Source of the DNA: Klugiella xanthotipulae
GTDB lineage: Bacteria; Actinomycetota; Actinomycetes; Actinomycetales; Microbacteriaceae
Direction of reading: 5' to 3'
Length of the DNA stretch: 64,000 nt
Assembly (NCBI RefSeq): GCF_006716695.1
Contig: NZ_VFPN01000001.1
Span: 372,001-436,000 of the forward strand
Shown here: positions 8,912 to 18,280 of the stretch, one piece after another
How positions within the stretch are numbered: position 1 is the stretch's first letter
How the letters are laid out: the number at the start of each line of letters is the position of its first letter
Notes under the pieces: model-generated
Databases searched by the model: none
Seen by the model: the letters and a program-made list of their open reading frames with translations, nothing else
What the model was told of the DNA's origin: nothing
Made by a program: the position numbers and the translations under genes

Positions 8912-11900
8912 ATCAGCGTCGCCGAACCGCCCACACACATGTACCCGCGCCCCTGCGTGATAGCCACGGGAGCCCGCCTCGGCAGTCCGACGCCGAGCAA
9001 CTCTCCGTCATAATCGACATCCGGCTGGAGCAGGACGCCGCAGCGGGCCTTACGCAGCGTCTTGGACCAGTGGCTGAAGAGGCTACGCAGATCCGCCGAG
9101 CGGCCCGCCGCGATGATGCACAGACCCGGGTGGGTGGTGGCCACAAGGTTCGCGATGGACTGGTCGGCATCATCCACCCGCTCGCCGTCATCAATCAGCA
9201 GGATCACCGGGCCGCGTTCCAGCCGCAGCGAGGCCAGGAGGGCGGGGATCTCCTCGGCGGTCGCGGCTGTGCGATCAAGATCGGCATTCGCGAGCGGCGA
9301 GCGCCGATCAAAGATGCCCCAGATTGCCGGCCGGGCACCCTCAACGCTCGCGGTACGAATGGCCTCGGCCAGCGCCAGGATCAGGGTTGACTTACCCGAG
9401 CGCGCCGGCCCGGCGACGAGAATATGTTCCCCCTCATACACCTCCAGGAACGCGGTGCCGAGCGTGTCCTCGCGCAGGCCAACGGGGATGCGCCACGGAT
9501 CACCCGTGAGGCTCAGCTGCGAGACCAACTCCCCCACCGGGACGTGCTCGGGCAGGCTGCCAATCGCGTCCGACTTGGGTGGGATGTGCGCCCACCGCTC
9601 GGCGGCCTCTGCCACCGCATCAGCGGGGCCACGACCGGGGGTGGCGATGTGCATCTGCAACTGCGTGGTGGTGTTGACGCAGCGTCCCGGCACCTGGGCG
9701 GGGATGCTCTTGCCTTTGACCCCAAAGGTGGCGTAGTCGTAGGGGTCCGCGAGGCGAAACAGCCACTTCTGGGTGGTGACCTCGTCCATGGCGGACGGCA
9801 CCGCCTTCACCCGGGTGGTCGAGACCACGAACGACATTCCCACGCTCGGTCCATCGGCGTACACCCGATACAGAATGTCGAGAAGCTGTTGCCCCTCAAA
9901 GTCTTGGAACTCGTCACGCAGGGCGGCGAGCCCGTCGATCAGCACCACGGCCGGGCGCTGCGGCTCGACAGCTTCGCGGCGGCGGTCGAACTCGGTGCGC
10001 AGGTAGCGCAGGAACCGGGCCTGCTGCTCCTTCGATCCCGAACCCGAACCCACATAGGCAACGGTGTGTGGCAGGGCGGCCAGGGGCGACAGGTCGCGCG
10101 CCATGTCGAGACAAAGAATGTCGAGGTCGGCGGGCGAGTACTCACTCGCCAGGGCCAGGGCGATGCTCGACATCGTTGTCGTCGTGCCGCTGCCCGCAAC
10201 ACCCATGACCATCAGGTTGCCCTCGCGCAGATCCCACCCGGCGGCCGATTGACGTTGCAGGTCGGGCTCATCGGCCAAGGCAACCGTGACAATGCCGTTG
10301 CGGACACCGCCGGTCGCGGGTGCGGCGGCGGCGGGGACGGCGGCGGCGGGGACGGCGGCGGGGGCCGCGACAAGCTCATTGCCGGTATCGGGAATGTCGA
10401 CCCGGGCGTACCCGTCGAGGGCAACACTCTCGCCAAGCGCCTCCGGCCAGACCTGGCGCGGCGGCGCAAAGCCGCACAGCTCGTTGGCCCCCACAACCGC
10501 GTCGATCAGCAGGTCAAGGTCGTTGGCATCGCTCGCCTTCGATGCGGGCGCGGGCGGCAGCGGCGCGGGAACCCCGAAGAGACCCACCTCCCGCACCTCC
10601 ACCAGGTGAGACTGCGCCTGCTGCGCCCGACCCGTCACGAGGGCGGTCTGCACGGGGGTGATGTCGTCCTGGCCAAGCTTGACGTAGGCCCGGCCCATCT
10701 GGGCCCGGCCGATGCTTGACGCGGAGGGCACACCGATCACGTTGCTGGAGTCTTCGCGGCTCTGCACCCGCAGGGCAACCCGCAGGTTGGTGTTGGCCAG
10801 GATGTCCTCGTTGACCACACCGGCGGGACGCTGGGTCGCCAGAATCATGTGCACACCGAGCGTACGACCCACCGCTCCAACGCTGACGAGGGAGGCGAGA
10901 ACATCCGGGAAATCTTTGGCCAGCATCGCAAACTCGTCAATCACGAGCAGCAGCCGCGGGAGGGGCTCCGCGGGGTTCGTCGCGAGGTAGGCGTTGAGGT
11001 TATCGACATCCTCCCCCGCCTCAGCGAAGAGGCGCTGCCGACGCTGCATTTCTGCCTCCAACGCGCGGAGGGCGCGATCGGCAAGCTGCTCGTCAAGGTT
11101 GCTGATCGTGCCGATCGTGTGGGGGAGGCGCTCACAGGCCTTAAACGCGGCACCGCCCTTAAAGTCGATCAGGATGAAGTTGAGGCGGGTGGGGTCGTTA
11201 CGGGCGGCCAGCCCGGCAACAAACGAGCGCAAAAACTCGCTCTTCCCCGATCCCGTCGTACCGCCGACGAGACCGTGCGGGCCGTCCGTGACCAGGTCGA
11301 GACTGAGCTGGCCGGACTCACCAATGCCGATTGGCGTTGACATACCCGAGGGCGTCTGCCAGAGCCCGCGAACGGCCGCAGCATCCAGGGTGTCCACACC
11401 GAGCAACTCGGGCAGACGGACGAGTGAGGGCAGGGAGGCGCCGGGCACCAGAAATTCGGGGTCGTCGAAGTGGGCGAGGGTCATCGCACAGGTCAGGGCA
11501 TCCCTGGGGCTGATACCGGCGAGGATCACATCCTCAACCCGCGTGAGGTTCTCGGGGTTCTCCACGGTCGCGGAGGCGTCCGCACCAACTTCAATCACGG
11601 TCGAGCAGGAGGAGGGGAGCTGATCGGCGGTCGTCGCGATCACGATGCCACTCACGCGACGGGTTTTCTCGGTTGAACGGGTGGACTCCCCCGGGGCGAT
11701 GCGGCCCACGGCGAGAAGTTCGCGGGCCGGGGCATCACGCCCCTCGGTGAGCACCTCGGAGTCGAGAACGACGAGGAGAGCGGGGGTGGGCAGGCTGTTG
11801 ACGTTCTCGCGCAGGCTGCGCAGCATCGCGGAGCTGGCCTCACGCTGGTTGGAGATCCACCGCACGCCCTCGCTGCTTCCGGCCTGACGGGTATGCGGGA

Positions 11901-13218
11901 GCCAGGAGGCCCAGTCCCATTCTTGCTCACGCCCCTTATCGCAGAAGATCCCGATGGTGAGGTCGGCGGGGCCGCAGTGCACGGCTGCCTGCGCCAGGAG
12001 GCTGCGTGCCAGGGCGAGTGCTCCGTCGCGGTCGCCGACGATGCCAACGACCCCGGCGTTGCTGAGGTCAACCAGGACGGGGGCGGCTACGAGCCGACTC
12101 TCGTCGAGCGTCTCCTTCACCTTGTCGTCCAGGCGCACGGAGGACCGGCTATCGATCTCGGGCTGCCACGGCACATCGCCCACACCGGCGTGTAGCGCGA
12201 GGAAGTCGGCCGAGTCGGCGCGGCGCTGCCACATCAGGGTCGAGGGCAGCGCCGGGCGGCGCAGCACCACCGCCGGGTCGGGAATCATGTCCTGCCTGCG
12301 CAGGCTCTCGACCGCGGCAACCTTTGCGATGTCACCGCGGAACTCGACGAGCGCCGCCTCGAAGCGTTCCTCTTCTTCCTGAAGATTCTTGCCCCGGCGG
12401 TGCTTCTGTTCAAACCACATGCCGATGGCCATGACCGGGCTCAACGCGGCGAACAGCGCAAAGCGGGCATCCCCCATGATCATGACCATGACACCAGCCA
12501 TGACGAGCGGCACGAGCACCGTGATGAAGTTGAATTTGGAGGCGGGCGGAACATCCTGACGCGCCGGGGGCACAACCGAGTCGGGTTCCTCCGGCGTACC
12601 CGGCCGCGGGGGGCGGTTGAAGGGTACCGTCGCGGCCGGGGTGAGGTTGTGTAACGAACCGGGTGCGGGGGCCTGCGGCTCGATCAGTGTGGGCCGGATG
12701 TTGAGCACCGCCCCGCCGACAATTACGGTGGACGGCGCGGTCAGCAGGATGCCCTCGGCATCGACGGCGTTGCCCTCCACGTACGTGCCGTTGGTGGAGT
12801 CGGCGTCGCGCAGTCGAACGCCGTCCTCTTCCAACTCTAAGGAGCAGTGGTGCCAGGAGGCGCTCTCGCTGGGCAGGACCAGATCGGCCTGCGGTGCCCG
12901 ACCTACGATCACCCTGCGGTGCGCCGGGATGGGGACGACCGTGCTCACCGCGAGCCCACCCGAGAGAGCGACATTCCAGCTACTGATCCGGTGTACACCT
13001 ACGGGCGGTGTGCGCGAGATCACGGAGCCCTCAAGTAGCACCACCTCCGCCAACGGGGTAGCCCCGGAGTGGGCGGTACCGTCAACAAATACCTGCTCCT
13101 CGTCGGCGAGCGGCGACACTCCCGCGCTCTCGACGAACTGGGTCAGAGTGGCTGACGGCTGCCACCCGCCCACCTCCACCACGTGCGGCTGTCCGTCAAG
13201 TTCGAGAAAAACCCGCAT
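8887..13218 (-). CDS. EssC/EccC-like type VII secretion ATPase (FHA plus three FtsK modules)
   Basis: The motor ATPase of a type VII-like secretion system, 1443 residues. Order: N-terminal ubiquitin/FHA-like region with VIVGRAPQADLVLPSESASWHH and DSTNGTYVEG (about 100-150); two TM segments near 229-270; then three FtsK/SpoIIIE modules. Module 1 (about 645-800) has Walker A GGTTGSGKSE and Walker B LLLVIDEFAML and looks fully active. Module 2 (about 1004) reads GVAGSGTTTT, with threonine where the Walker lysine belongs. Module 3 (about 1267) has GPARSGKST and VILLIDDGE. An N-terminal FHA domain is typical of firmicute EssC rather than mycobacterial EccC. The ATG at 13218 has GGAAGGG upstream; the TTG two codons earlier is less likely. 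Last gene of the leftward run. Confidence 0.88.
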   Translation of the reverse strand: MRVFLELDGQPHVVEVGGWQPSATLTQFVESAGVSPLADEEQVFVDGTAHSGATPLAEVVLLEGSVISRTPPVGVHRISSWNVALSGGLAVSTVVPIPAHRRVIVGRAPQADLVLPSESASWHHCSLELEEDGVRLRDADSTNGTYVEGNAVDAEGILLTAPSTVIVGGAVLNIRPTLIEPQAPAPGSLHNLTPAATVPFNRPPRPGTPEEPDSVVPPARQDVPPASKFNFITVLVPLVMAGVMVMIMGDARFALFAALSPVMAIGMWFEQKHRRGKNLQEEEERFEAALVEFRGDIAKVAAVESLRRQDMIPDPAVVLRRPALPSTLMWQRRADSADFLALHAGVGDVPWQPEIDSRSSVRLDDKVKETLDESRLVAAPVLVDLSNAGVVGIVGDRDGALALARSLLAQAAVHCGPADLTIGIFCDKGREQEWDWASWLPHTRQAGSSEGVRWISNQREASSAMLRSLRENVNSLPTPALLVVLDSEVLTEGRDAPARELLAVGRIAPGESTRSTEKTRRVSGIVIATTADQLPSSCSTVIEVGADASATVENPENLTRVEDVILAGISPRDALTCAMTLAHFDDPEFLVPGASLPSLVRLPELLGVDTLDAAAVRGLWQTPSGMSTPIGIGESGQLSLDLVTDGPHGLVGGTTGSGKSEFLRSFVAGLAARNDPTRLNFILIDFKGGAAFKACERLPHTIGTISNLDEQLADRALRALEAEMQRRQRLFAEAGEDVDNLNAYLATNPAEPLPRLLLVIDEFAMLAKDFPDVLASLVSVGAVGRTLGVHMILATQRPAGVVNEDILANTNLRVALRVQSREDSSNVIGVPSASSIGRAQMGRAYVKLGQDDITPVQTALVTGRAQQAQSHLVEVREVGLFGVPAPLPPAPASKASDANDLDLLIDAVVGANELCGFAPPRQVWPEALGESVALDGYARVDIPDTGNELVAAPAAVPAAAVPAAAAPATGGVRNGIVTVALADEPDLQRQSAAGWDLREGNLMVMGVAGSGTTTTMSSIALALASEYSPADLDILCLDMARDLSPLAALPHTVAYVGSGSGSKEQQARFLRYLRTEFDRRREAVEPQRPAVVLIDGLAALRDEFQDFEGQQLLDILYRVYADGPSVGMSFVVSTTRVKAVPSAMDEVTTQKWLFRLADPYDYATFGVKGKSIPAQVPGRCVNTTTQLQMHIATPGRGPADAVAEAAERWAHIPPKSDAIGSLPEHVPVGELVSQLSLTGDPWRIPVGLREDTLGTAFLEVYEGEHILVAGPARSGKSTLILALAEAIRTASVEGARPAIWGIFDRRSPLANADLDRTAATAEEIPALLASLRLERGPVILLIDDGERVDDADQSIANLVATTHPGLCIIAAGRSADLRSLFSHWSKTLRKARCGVLLQPDVDYDGELLGVGLPRRAPVAITQGRGYMCVGGSATLIQSMSPTG

Positions 13219-13281
13219 GGGCAAACCCTTCCATCAAAAAGCGTGGGCCACGGTACGGTTTGGGCGTCACACGCAGAGAAT

Positions 13282-14694
13282 TTAGCGGTCGGTCGGCCCG
13301 GCAAACCAGACGAGTCGCGCGGCTGCCTCGGCAACACTCGGGCGCAAACCCAGGTCCTGCGCGGTCGCGTGCTGAACGGTCAGCTTCCCCGTCAAAACGG
13401 TGTCCGAGGTGAAGTTCAGCCCGGGTCCCGCAATTCCGTCTGACGATCCCAGCTTAAGAGTGGCGAGCTCAGCCTCAACCCGCGCCGGGTCGGTACTGCC
13501 CGCATCCGCGACAGCCCGCACAAGCGAGATCACAGCGTCATGGCTACGAGAGTCGGCCGAGGCGGCCACGCTGGCAAAGGTGTCGTCATCGGTGAGGTTG
13601 GAAATCTTCGGGTCGCCCGCAAACAACCGGACGCCCGCCAAGAAGGACGACATCCCTCGCCCACCCGCATCCTGACCGAGCGTGGTGGAGTCCCCCCACG
13701 CGGCACCGACAGTTACCAGGTTTGTTCCGACGCTCCCACCCTGGGCAGCCAGCACCGTGGCAAAGGTTGGGCTCGTAGCCTCCGGGGTGAGCACGATGGG
13801 CACAGAAACATTTTTGGCCTGGAGCGCACACACGATCGCGGCTTGGAGGGCCGGATGCCCGCTCACCACAACCGTGTCATTCGGTTGTTCAACACGAGCA
13901 TCAGGTTCGGTATCGCCCACATAGGCACCACCAGCGGAGGTGTCCGAGTCGGTCATCCGCGCGACAACCGTGGCGAGCGCGGCCACATCTGCCCCCGCGG
14001 GGAACGGCACCATATCGGGGATGTCCACGGCCACCGGGAGACCGGCCCCAGCATTGACGTGCAACGGGTTTTGTGCCGTGGCCAGAGCGTCAGTAAGCGC
14101 GGTGGCCACGGAGGCATCGGTTGGTGCCATCGACCATGCACCGTCAGTACCATCCGGGGTGGTGTCATAGGGAAGAACAACGGGGATGCCCGCCTCGGCG
14201 GCGGCGTCCAGGGCACCGCTCAGGTGCGGCCCCGAGGAGGCAACGACAATCCCGGAAACGTTCTGCTCCGCGAGCTTCTCGACGGCAGCGCGAGCGCCTT
14301 CAACCGTCCCTCGATCATTCTCCGTCACGAGGGTTACCGTCGCACCACCCAGAGCCAGGCGGTGCTGCGCAACCCGGGCACCCTGCGCGGCCTGGTTCCA
14401 CTCGGTACCCTCCGTTGCCCCGGTACCGAGCGTGAGGATCACCCCGATTGAGGTCTTGTCGGGGATGCTCAGCCCAGAGATTGCCACGGGAACGGTGGCA
14501 GCCACGGGATCGGCGACGGGCTTGGAGTTACCGCGAAGCACCGCACTAACTGACACAATCGCTACGGCACACACCAGCACGAATGCGCCAACCAGAATAA
14601 TGATCCGTTTACGCGACCAGCGGGACGGCCGCCCCGGACCGGTAGAGTTCTGCGGCTCAACTGGCGGGTGAGCTGTGAGACTGTGAGCACTCAT
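13282..14694 (-). CDS. Membrane-anchored periplasmic-binding-protein-like protein of the secretion locus
   Basis: 470 residues. A cytoplasmic N-terminus rich in Pro/Arg is followed by one TM helix (IIILVGAFVLVCAVAIVSVSAV, about 30-52), so the bulk lies outside. The outer part looks like a type 1 periplasmic-binding fold as in LivJ/amino-acid-binding proteins: IGVILTLGTGATEGTEWNQAA, alternating domains with VSGIVVASSGPHLSGALDAAAEAGIPVVLP, and SRSHDAVISLVRAVADAG near the C-terminus. No ABC permease or ATPase accompanies it. It lies between the secretion ATPase and the large lipoprotein and shares one base with the lipoprotein stop, implying a role in the secretion apparatus, but its ligand and function are unknown. 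Confidence 0.6.
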   Translation of the reverse strand: MSAHSLTAHPPVEPQNSTGPGRPSRWSRKRIIILVGAFVLVCAVAIVSVSAVLRGNSKPVADPVAATVPVAISGLSIPDKTSIGVILTLGTGATEGTEWNQAAQGARVAQHRLALGGATVTLVTENDRGTVEGARAAVEKLAEQNVSGIVVASSGPHLSGALDAAAEAGIPVVLPYDTTPDGTDGAWSMAPTDASVATALTDALATAQNPLHVNAGAGLPVAVDIPDMVPFPAGADVAALATVVARMTDSDTSAGGAYVGDTEPDARVEQPNDTVVVSGHPALQAAIVCALQAKNVSVPIVLTPEATSPTFATVLAAQGGSVGTNLVTVGAAWGDSTTLGQDAGGRGMSSFLAGVRLFAGDPKISNLTDDDTFASVAASADSRSHDAVISLVRAVADAGSTDPARVEAELATLKLGSSDGIAGPGLNFTSDTVLTGKLTVQHATAQDLGLRPSVAEAAARLVWFAGPTDR

Positions 14695-17435
14695 TACTTC
14701 TCACCGCCCAGGTGAAAGGAGTAGATGGTGTGCGAGGTGGCACCGCTCGGAACCTTCAGGTGGAAGGCGGGGAACGTGTTAGCCGCTTTTAGAGAGGCGG
14801 CAAACTGAGCCTGTTGGAGAAGAATTCCGGCGACATCCCCGGAGCGGATGTTCGCGTATCCGGCCGCATTCTGCGAGGCCAGGGCGAGCTGGAAATCGGC
14901 GGTATCGGCCTTCGCCGCACTCACGGCCATCGCCCCGAGCAGGCCGGAGCCCGCCACCTTCTGATCGCCCAGGTCAAGCAGCACCTTATTGAGGTTGTCA
15001 CTGAGCAGTGTCGAGGCAGCCTCAACGTCTCGTGACGAGGCCGAGGTGCTCGCGGCGATACGTTCCAGCGCGCTGGCCGTCTGCTCGCTCAAATCGGCGG
15101 TGGCAGCCCTATTGCTCTCGGTGAGCCGCGACTTCTGGGTGTCGATGAGGCCACGCGCATCCGTAATGACGGTTTGCGAGGTGGACGACAACCCCGAGAT
15201 GGTGCTGTTGTAGGAGGCGACAAGCGAGCCACGACCCAATTCAGCACGGTCGGAAACCACCCGAACCTGCTCGTTGATGGTCGTGGAGACGAGGGCATTC
15301 GTGCTGACCGCTGCATCGGTGAAGGACTGCATAACCGAATCGGCAAGGGTCAACTGCTGCCCCCGGATGACACCCAACTGCGCCCCCAGTTCGGTTGATT
15401 GTGTGACCGAGTCCTGCGCCAGAGCAGCAAGGGCATCAACCGAGAGGTCAAACGCCTCGTCGTGAGTCACCGTCGCGCTGCGGATATCGTCCAGGCTCGT
15501 CTGAATACCCGCCAGAGCCCCGGAGAGGAGCGACACGGTTGACGTCGGGTTCGCGGTATCCCCGGCATCCTGGATACCTTTCCACGCGTCAACCTGGGCC
15601 TGAAGCCGGTCGGCCAGAGGAGTGGGGTAACCCGCGGGCGGCGCAACGACCGCTCCGGTGGTGCACGGGGTACTCGTGAGGTAGGCCCGGAGCTTCTCCA
15701 CGACCTCGGGATCAACCACGCTCACCCCGTCCGTGCTGAGCGAGCAGATGCTCTCGGCGAGGGTGTCCAGCTGTGCGATCATCGAGCCAGCGGGTAGCGG
15801 GCCAACGCCCGAGTCTTCGCCGAGTTCCGTCAGCGACCCGGTAGCGGTGCTGCGAAGGGTCCGGCTGAGAGCGCTCACCTGAGCGGTCGCGGCTTCGAGC
15901 GATGTTTGTGCGGACTGAACGGCGGTGGCGAGCTCCGGCTCGTCCGTCACTCGTGGCAGCAATGCGAGCGCTTCCGACAGGTCCGCCACGTTGTTGGCCA
16001 GGGTAGCCTGTTGGGAAATCGCGGTGTCGATATCGTCGGTGTTCAGATCACTGACGATAGCCTCCCCGTTTACCACAAGCTGAAGCAGCGCACCGGTGAC
16101 GACGAGTGACGAGCCAAACAGGGCGCACGTCATGGAGGACTCGGTGCAGGTCTCAACGCTCGGCACTCGCGGCCCAACGGTGTTCTGCAGGTCAACCACG
16201 ATCTCGTCACGGCATCCCTCATTCGCCGTGGCGTACCCGGCCAGCCGTGCGGACAACTGCACAAAAGCGGAGTAGATGCTGTAACCGGCCTCGGGGGCGC
16301 GCACCGTAGCGGCGCATCCCGTTCCCTCCACCTGGGAGGAGGGGGTGCCGCTCGTGTCGCCCAGAATGTTCTTCATCGACTCGACCGTCTCGCGAAGCTG
16401 TGCGGACACGGAGGTTTCGGTCCCCGTGGCGGTCGCGCTCAGGTCGGTCTGAAGGTCACCCAGCTGCTCCCCCAAGCTCTTCATCGTTGTCGCGAGCGAC
16501 TCGCTGCTGTCATGAAGCTGCTGTGCGGTGCGTACACCGAGAGTCTTGGACGTGTCATCGAGGTTGGTACGGACCTCTGTGATGGTCGTGCCTGCCCGGT
16601 TGAGCACGGCGTTCACCTCGGAGATCAGCGTGATGGTGCGCTGCTGAAGGCCCAACTCGGAGGTGGGACCGTTGTCAAACGCTGAGCCCAGCGCTCCCTC
16701 GTAGGAGAGGTCGGTGTGGAGCCCCGCCTGCATCGCAATGTCGATGGAGGGCACCGCGAAGTCCGTCACATTGGCAACCAGCTGGAACGTGGTCGTGGCC
16801 TGCGACTGCGGCGGGGCCAGCAGAGCAGCCCACTGGACGACCGCATCGCCGTTTGCCGTGGCACTCACGATTCCGTTGGTTTGGCTGCCACCGTCGTCAG
16901 CGCTGACGACGATATCGCTCGGACGCGTTCCGGCGAACTGAGCGGAGGCGGCGATGCTCATGGGGGTGCCGACGAGTGCCGCGTCAACACGGGACTGGCC
17001 CGCGACATCGTACTCAACATCTGTTGGCTTCACCGTGAGGTTTTCTACCGTGACGTTAAGCTCCACTCGACCGGTGTACCCCGCCACATCGTTCAGGTCT
17101 GAACCGCTGGAGTCCGCCGTCTTGTACTGCGTTGTGATGCGCACGGGCAGGTCATCCGCCACCGTGCGAGTCTCGTAGGAGGTCGTGGTGCCCAGCGACT
17201 CACCCTTCACCTCGTCGAGGTACACAGCGGTACCGTCAATAGCGGTAATCGCACCGTCTCCGGCAAGGTTGACGCTGACCGATTGCAGCACACTCGATGA
17301 GGAGTCGATGGATGGCTGCGGCCCGCTGCAACTGATAGTAAAGAGCACCGCCCCCAGCGTGAGCATCATCGTTCCAACCCTGGCCGAACGACGTACCCGT
17401 CCCCCGCGTGATCCGCCCGTTCCTGGCAGACTCAT
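14694..17435 (-). CDS. Large coiled-coil cell-surface lipoprotein of the secretion locus
   Basis: 913 residues, unrecognised family. After a basic N-terminus there is a hydrophobic segment (MMLTLGAVLFTISC) with a probable lipidated Cys36. The first third (about 45-250) is beta-rich with Ser/Thr. The middle and C-terminus are long helices full of heptad-like Ala/Leu/Ser repeats (for example LQQRTITLISEVNAVLNRAG and the stretch 640-860), interrupted by Cys pairs near 380-450 and 590-620 likely to form disulfides. This resembles the extracellular stalk of EsaA/YueB-like T7SS proteins in general character, but without the multiple TM helices, so homology is only a suggestion. AAGGAAA lies upstream of ATG 17435. 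Confidence 0.6.
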   Translation of the reverse strand: MSLPGTGGSRGGRVRRSARVGTMMLTLGAVLFTISCSGPQPSIDSSSSVLQSVSVNLAGDGAITAIDGTAVYLDEVKGESLGTTTSYETRTVADDLPVRITTQYKTADSSGSDLNDVAGYTGRVELNVTVENLTVKPTDVEYDVAGQSRVDAALVGTPMSIAASAQFAGTRPSDIVVSADDGGSQTNGIVSATANGDAVVQWAALLAPPQSQATTTFQLVANVTDFAVPSIDIAMQAGLHTDLSYEGALGSAFDNGPTSELGLQQRTITLISEVNAVLNRAGTTITEVRTNLDDTSKTLGVRTAQQLHDSSESLATTMKSLGEQLGDLQTDLSATATGTETSVSAQLRETVESMKNILGDTSGTPSSQVEGTGCAATVRAPEAGYSIYSAFVQLSARLAGYATANEGCRDEIVVDLQNTVGPRVPSVETCTESSMTCALFGSSLVVTGALLQLVVNGEAIVSDLNTDDIDTAISQQATLANNVADLSEALALLPRVTDEPELATAVQSAQTSLEAATAQVSALSRTLRSTATGSLTELGEDSGVGPLPAGSMIAQLDTLAESICSLSTDGVSVVDPEVVEKLRAYLTSTPCTTGAVVAPPAGYPTPLADRLQAQVDAWKGIQDAGDTANPTSTVSLLSGALAGIQTSLDDIRSATVTHDEAFDLSVDALAALAQDSVTQSTELGAQLGVIRGQQLTLADSVMQSFTDAAVSTNALVSTTINEQVRVVSDRAELGRGSLVASYNSTISGLSSTSQTVITDARGLIDTQKSRLTESNRAATADLSEQTASALERIAASTSASSRDVEAASTLLSDNLNKVLLDLGDQKVAGSGLLGAMAVSAAKADTADFQLALASQNAAGYANIRSGDVAGILLQQAQFAASLKAANTFPAFHLKVPSGATSHTIYSFHLGGEK

Positions 17436-17772
17436 AGTGCGTTTCCTTCCCTAACGACGCATTCCCCCCCGCACGAATATATAACGTCATTGCGGTAAAT
17501 ACTAATTGGCCCCGATACCGCATAGTGCCCAATCGCAGAAAAGCCCGATCACACAGGCAACGATGCGCTCAGAGAGGATTCTCGAAGGTAGGTGGTTGGT
17601 GGGAGATAATTGCGCACAAAGTTGAGGGATTGGCAGATGCCGGTCGCGTGAGAAAAGAGGACTGCCTTCGCAGTGTAGAGGAGCACAATTAGCGTCGGTA
17701 GAATCCCCGCATCACTGACCTTCCTCGTGTGACGCTCTGGCCTACTCACTAAAAAAGACTTAGAGATTTATT
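17436..17772. other. AT-richer spacer between toxin cassettes and secretion genes
   Basis: No recognisable gene. A 66-codon leftward frame (17549-17749) encodes a hydrophobic N-terminal half (ILPTLIVLLYTAKAVLF) but has no clear ribosome site or relatives that I recognise; it could be a decayed fragment. The spacer contains the promoter region of the large lipoprotein. Confidence 0.4.
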
Positions 17773-18001
17773 TATCTTGTGAGTTCTGCGGTTTCAAGAA
17801 ATCCAGTTCCCAACACGTATTGACCCCAAATAAAAACCGCACACATTCCGACCATCACGACGGGAAGCACACGCAATTCCCACGACCGAACTTCTTGTAT
17901 TGATTTCTCCCCCTGGGCACCCAAAACAATAACAACGCAGGACACACCGGGAGAACCCCCAGCGGTGCCTTCCACATCCGACCCTTCGTCGTCACCTCGA
18001 T
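17773..18001. repeat. 229-bp direct repeat, copy A
   Basis: By eye this segment matches 18908-19136 over 229 bases with five mismatches, all in the last 65 bases; the first 160 or so are identical. Both copies cover the C-terminal half of the immunity-gene homologue. Confidence 0.9.
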
Positions 18002-18215
18002 ATCAGCATATTACTTCGTCGCACGCGCACATTGTCGAAGCAATAATGAATTTGCCCCCATATGAAGTTTTCATTTTTCACGGCATAGTTCCCCATTCCT
18101 CGCCAGCACATTTCAGCGAGTCACGGGACCGATCCGCACATTACCCCCTGCAACATCAATGCAGTCCGCTTTCCCGGACATAACCGACAGCTCCGGGCGG
18201 AGAGGAAGCAATGTC
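17773..18215 (-). pseudogene. Decayed toxin-tip plus immunity module (third copy)
   Basis: Read leftward, 18215 to about 18075 is a mutated copy of the last 45 codons or so of the Rhs toxin gene (compare 19838-19985): GTGCGGAT, GTGCTGGCGAGGAA and the CCGTGA stop/start junction are conserved while frames are broken. It continues into the start of an immunity gene, then a deletion removes the first TM region and joins to GAGGTGACGACGAAGGGTCGG. The remainder (17773-18001) is nearly identical to 18908-19136 and keeps a 67-codon open frame ending in LGTGFLETAELTR. Clearly a remnant of a former toxin-C-terminus/immunity cassette, displaced downstream of the current one. Confidence 0.75.
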
Positions 18216-18280
18216 AATATCCATTCTCCCCCAGTCTCGGGAATTTAATACAGAGCTTTGCCCACAGGCCTCATGCACTT

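Noticed and set aside
17549-17749. 66-codon hydrophobic leftward frame
   Set aside because: No recognisable family or ribosome site; kept only as a remark in the spacer entry.
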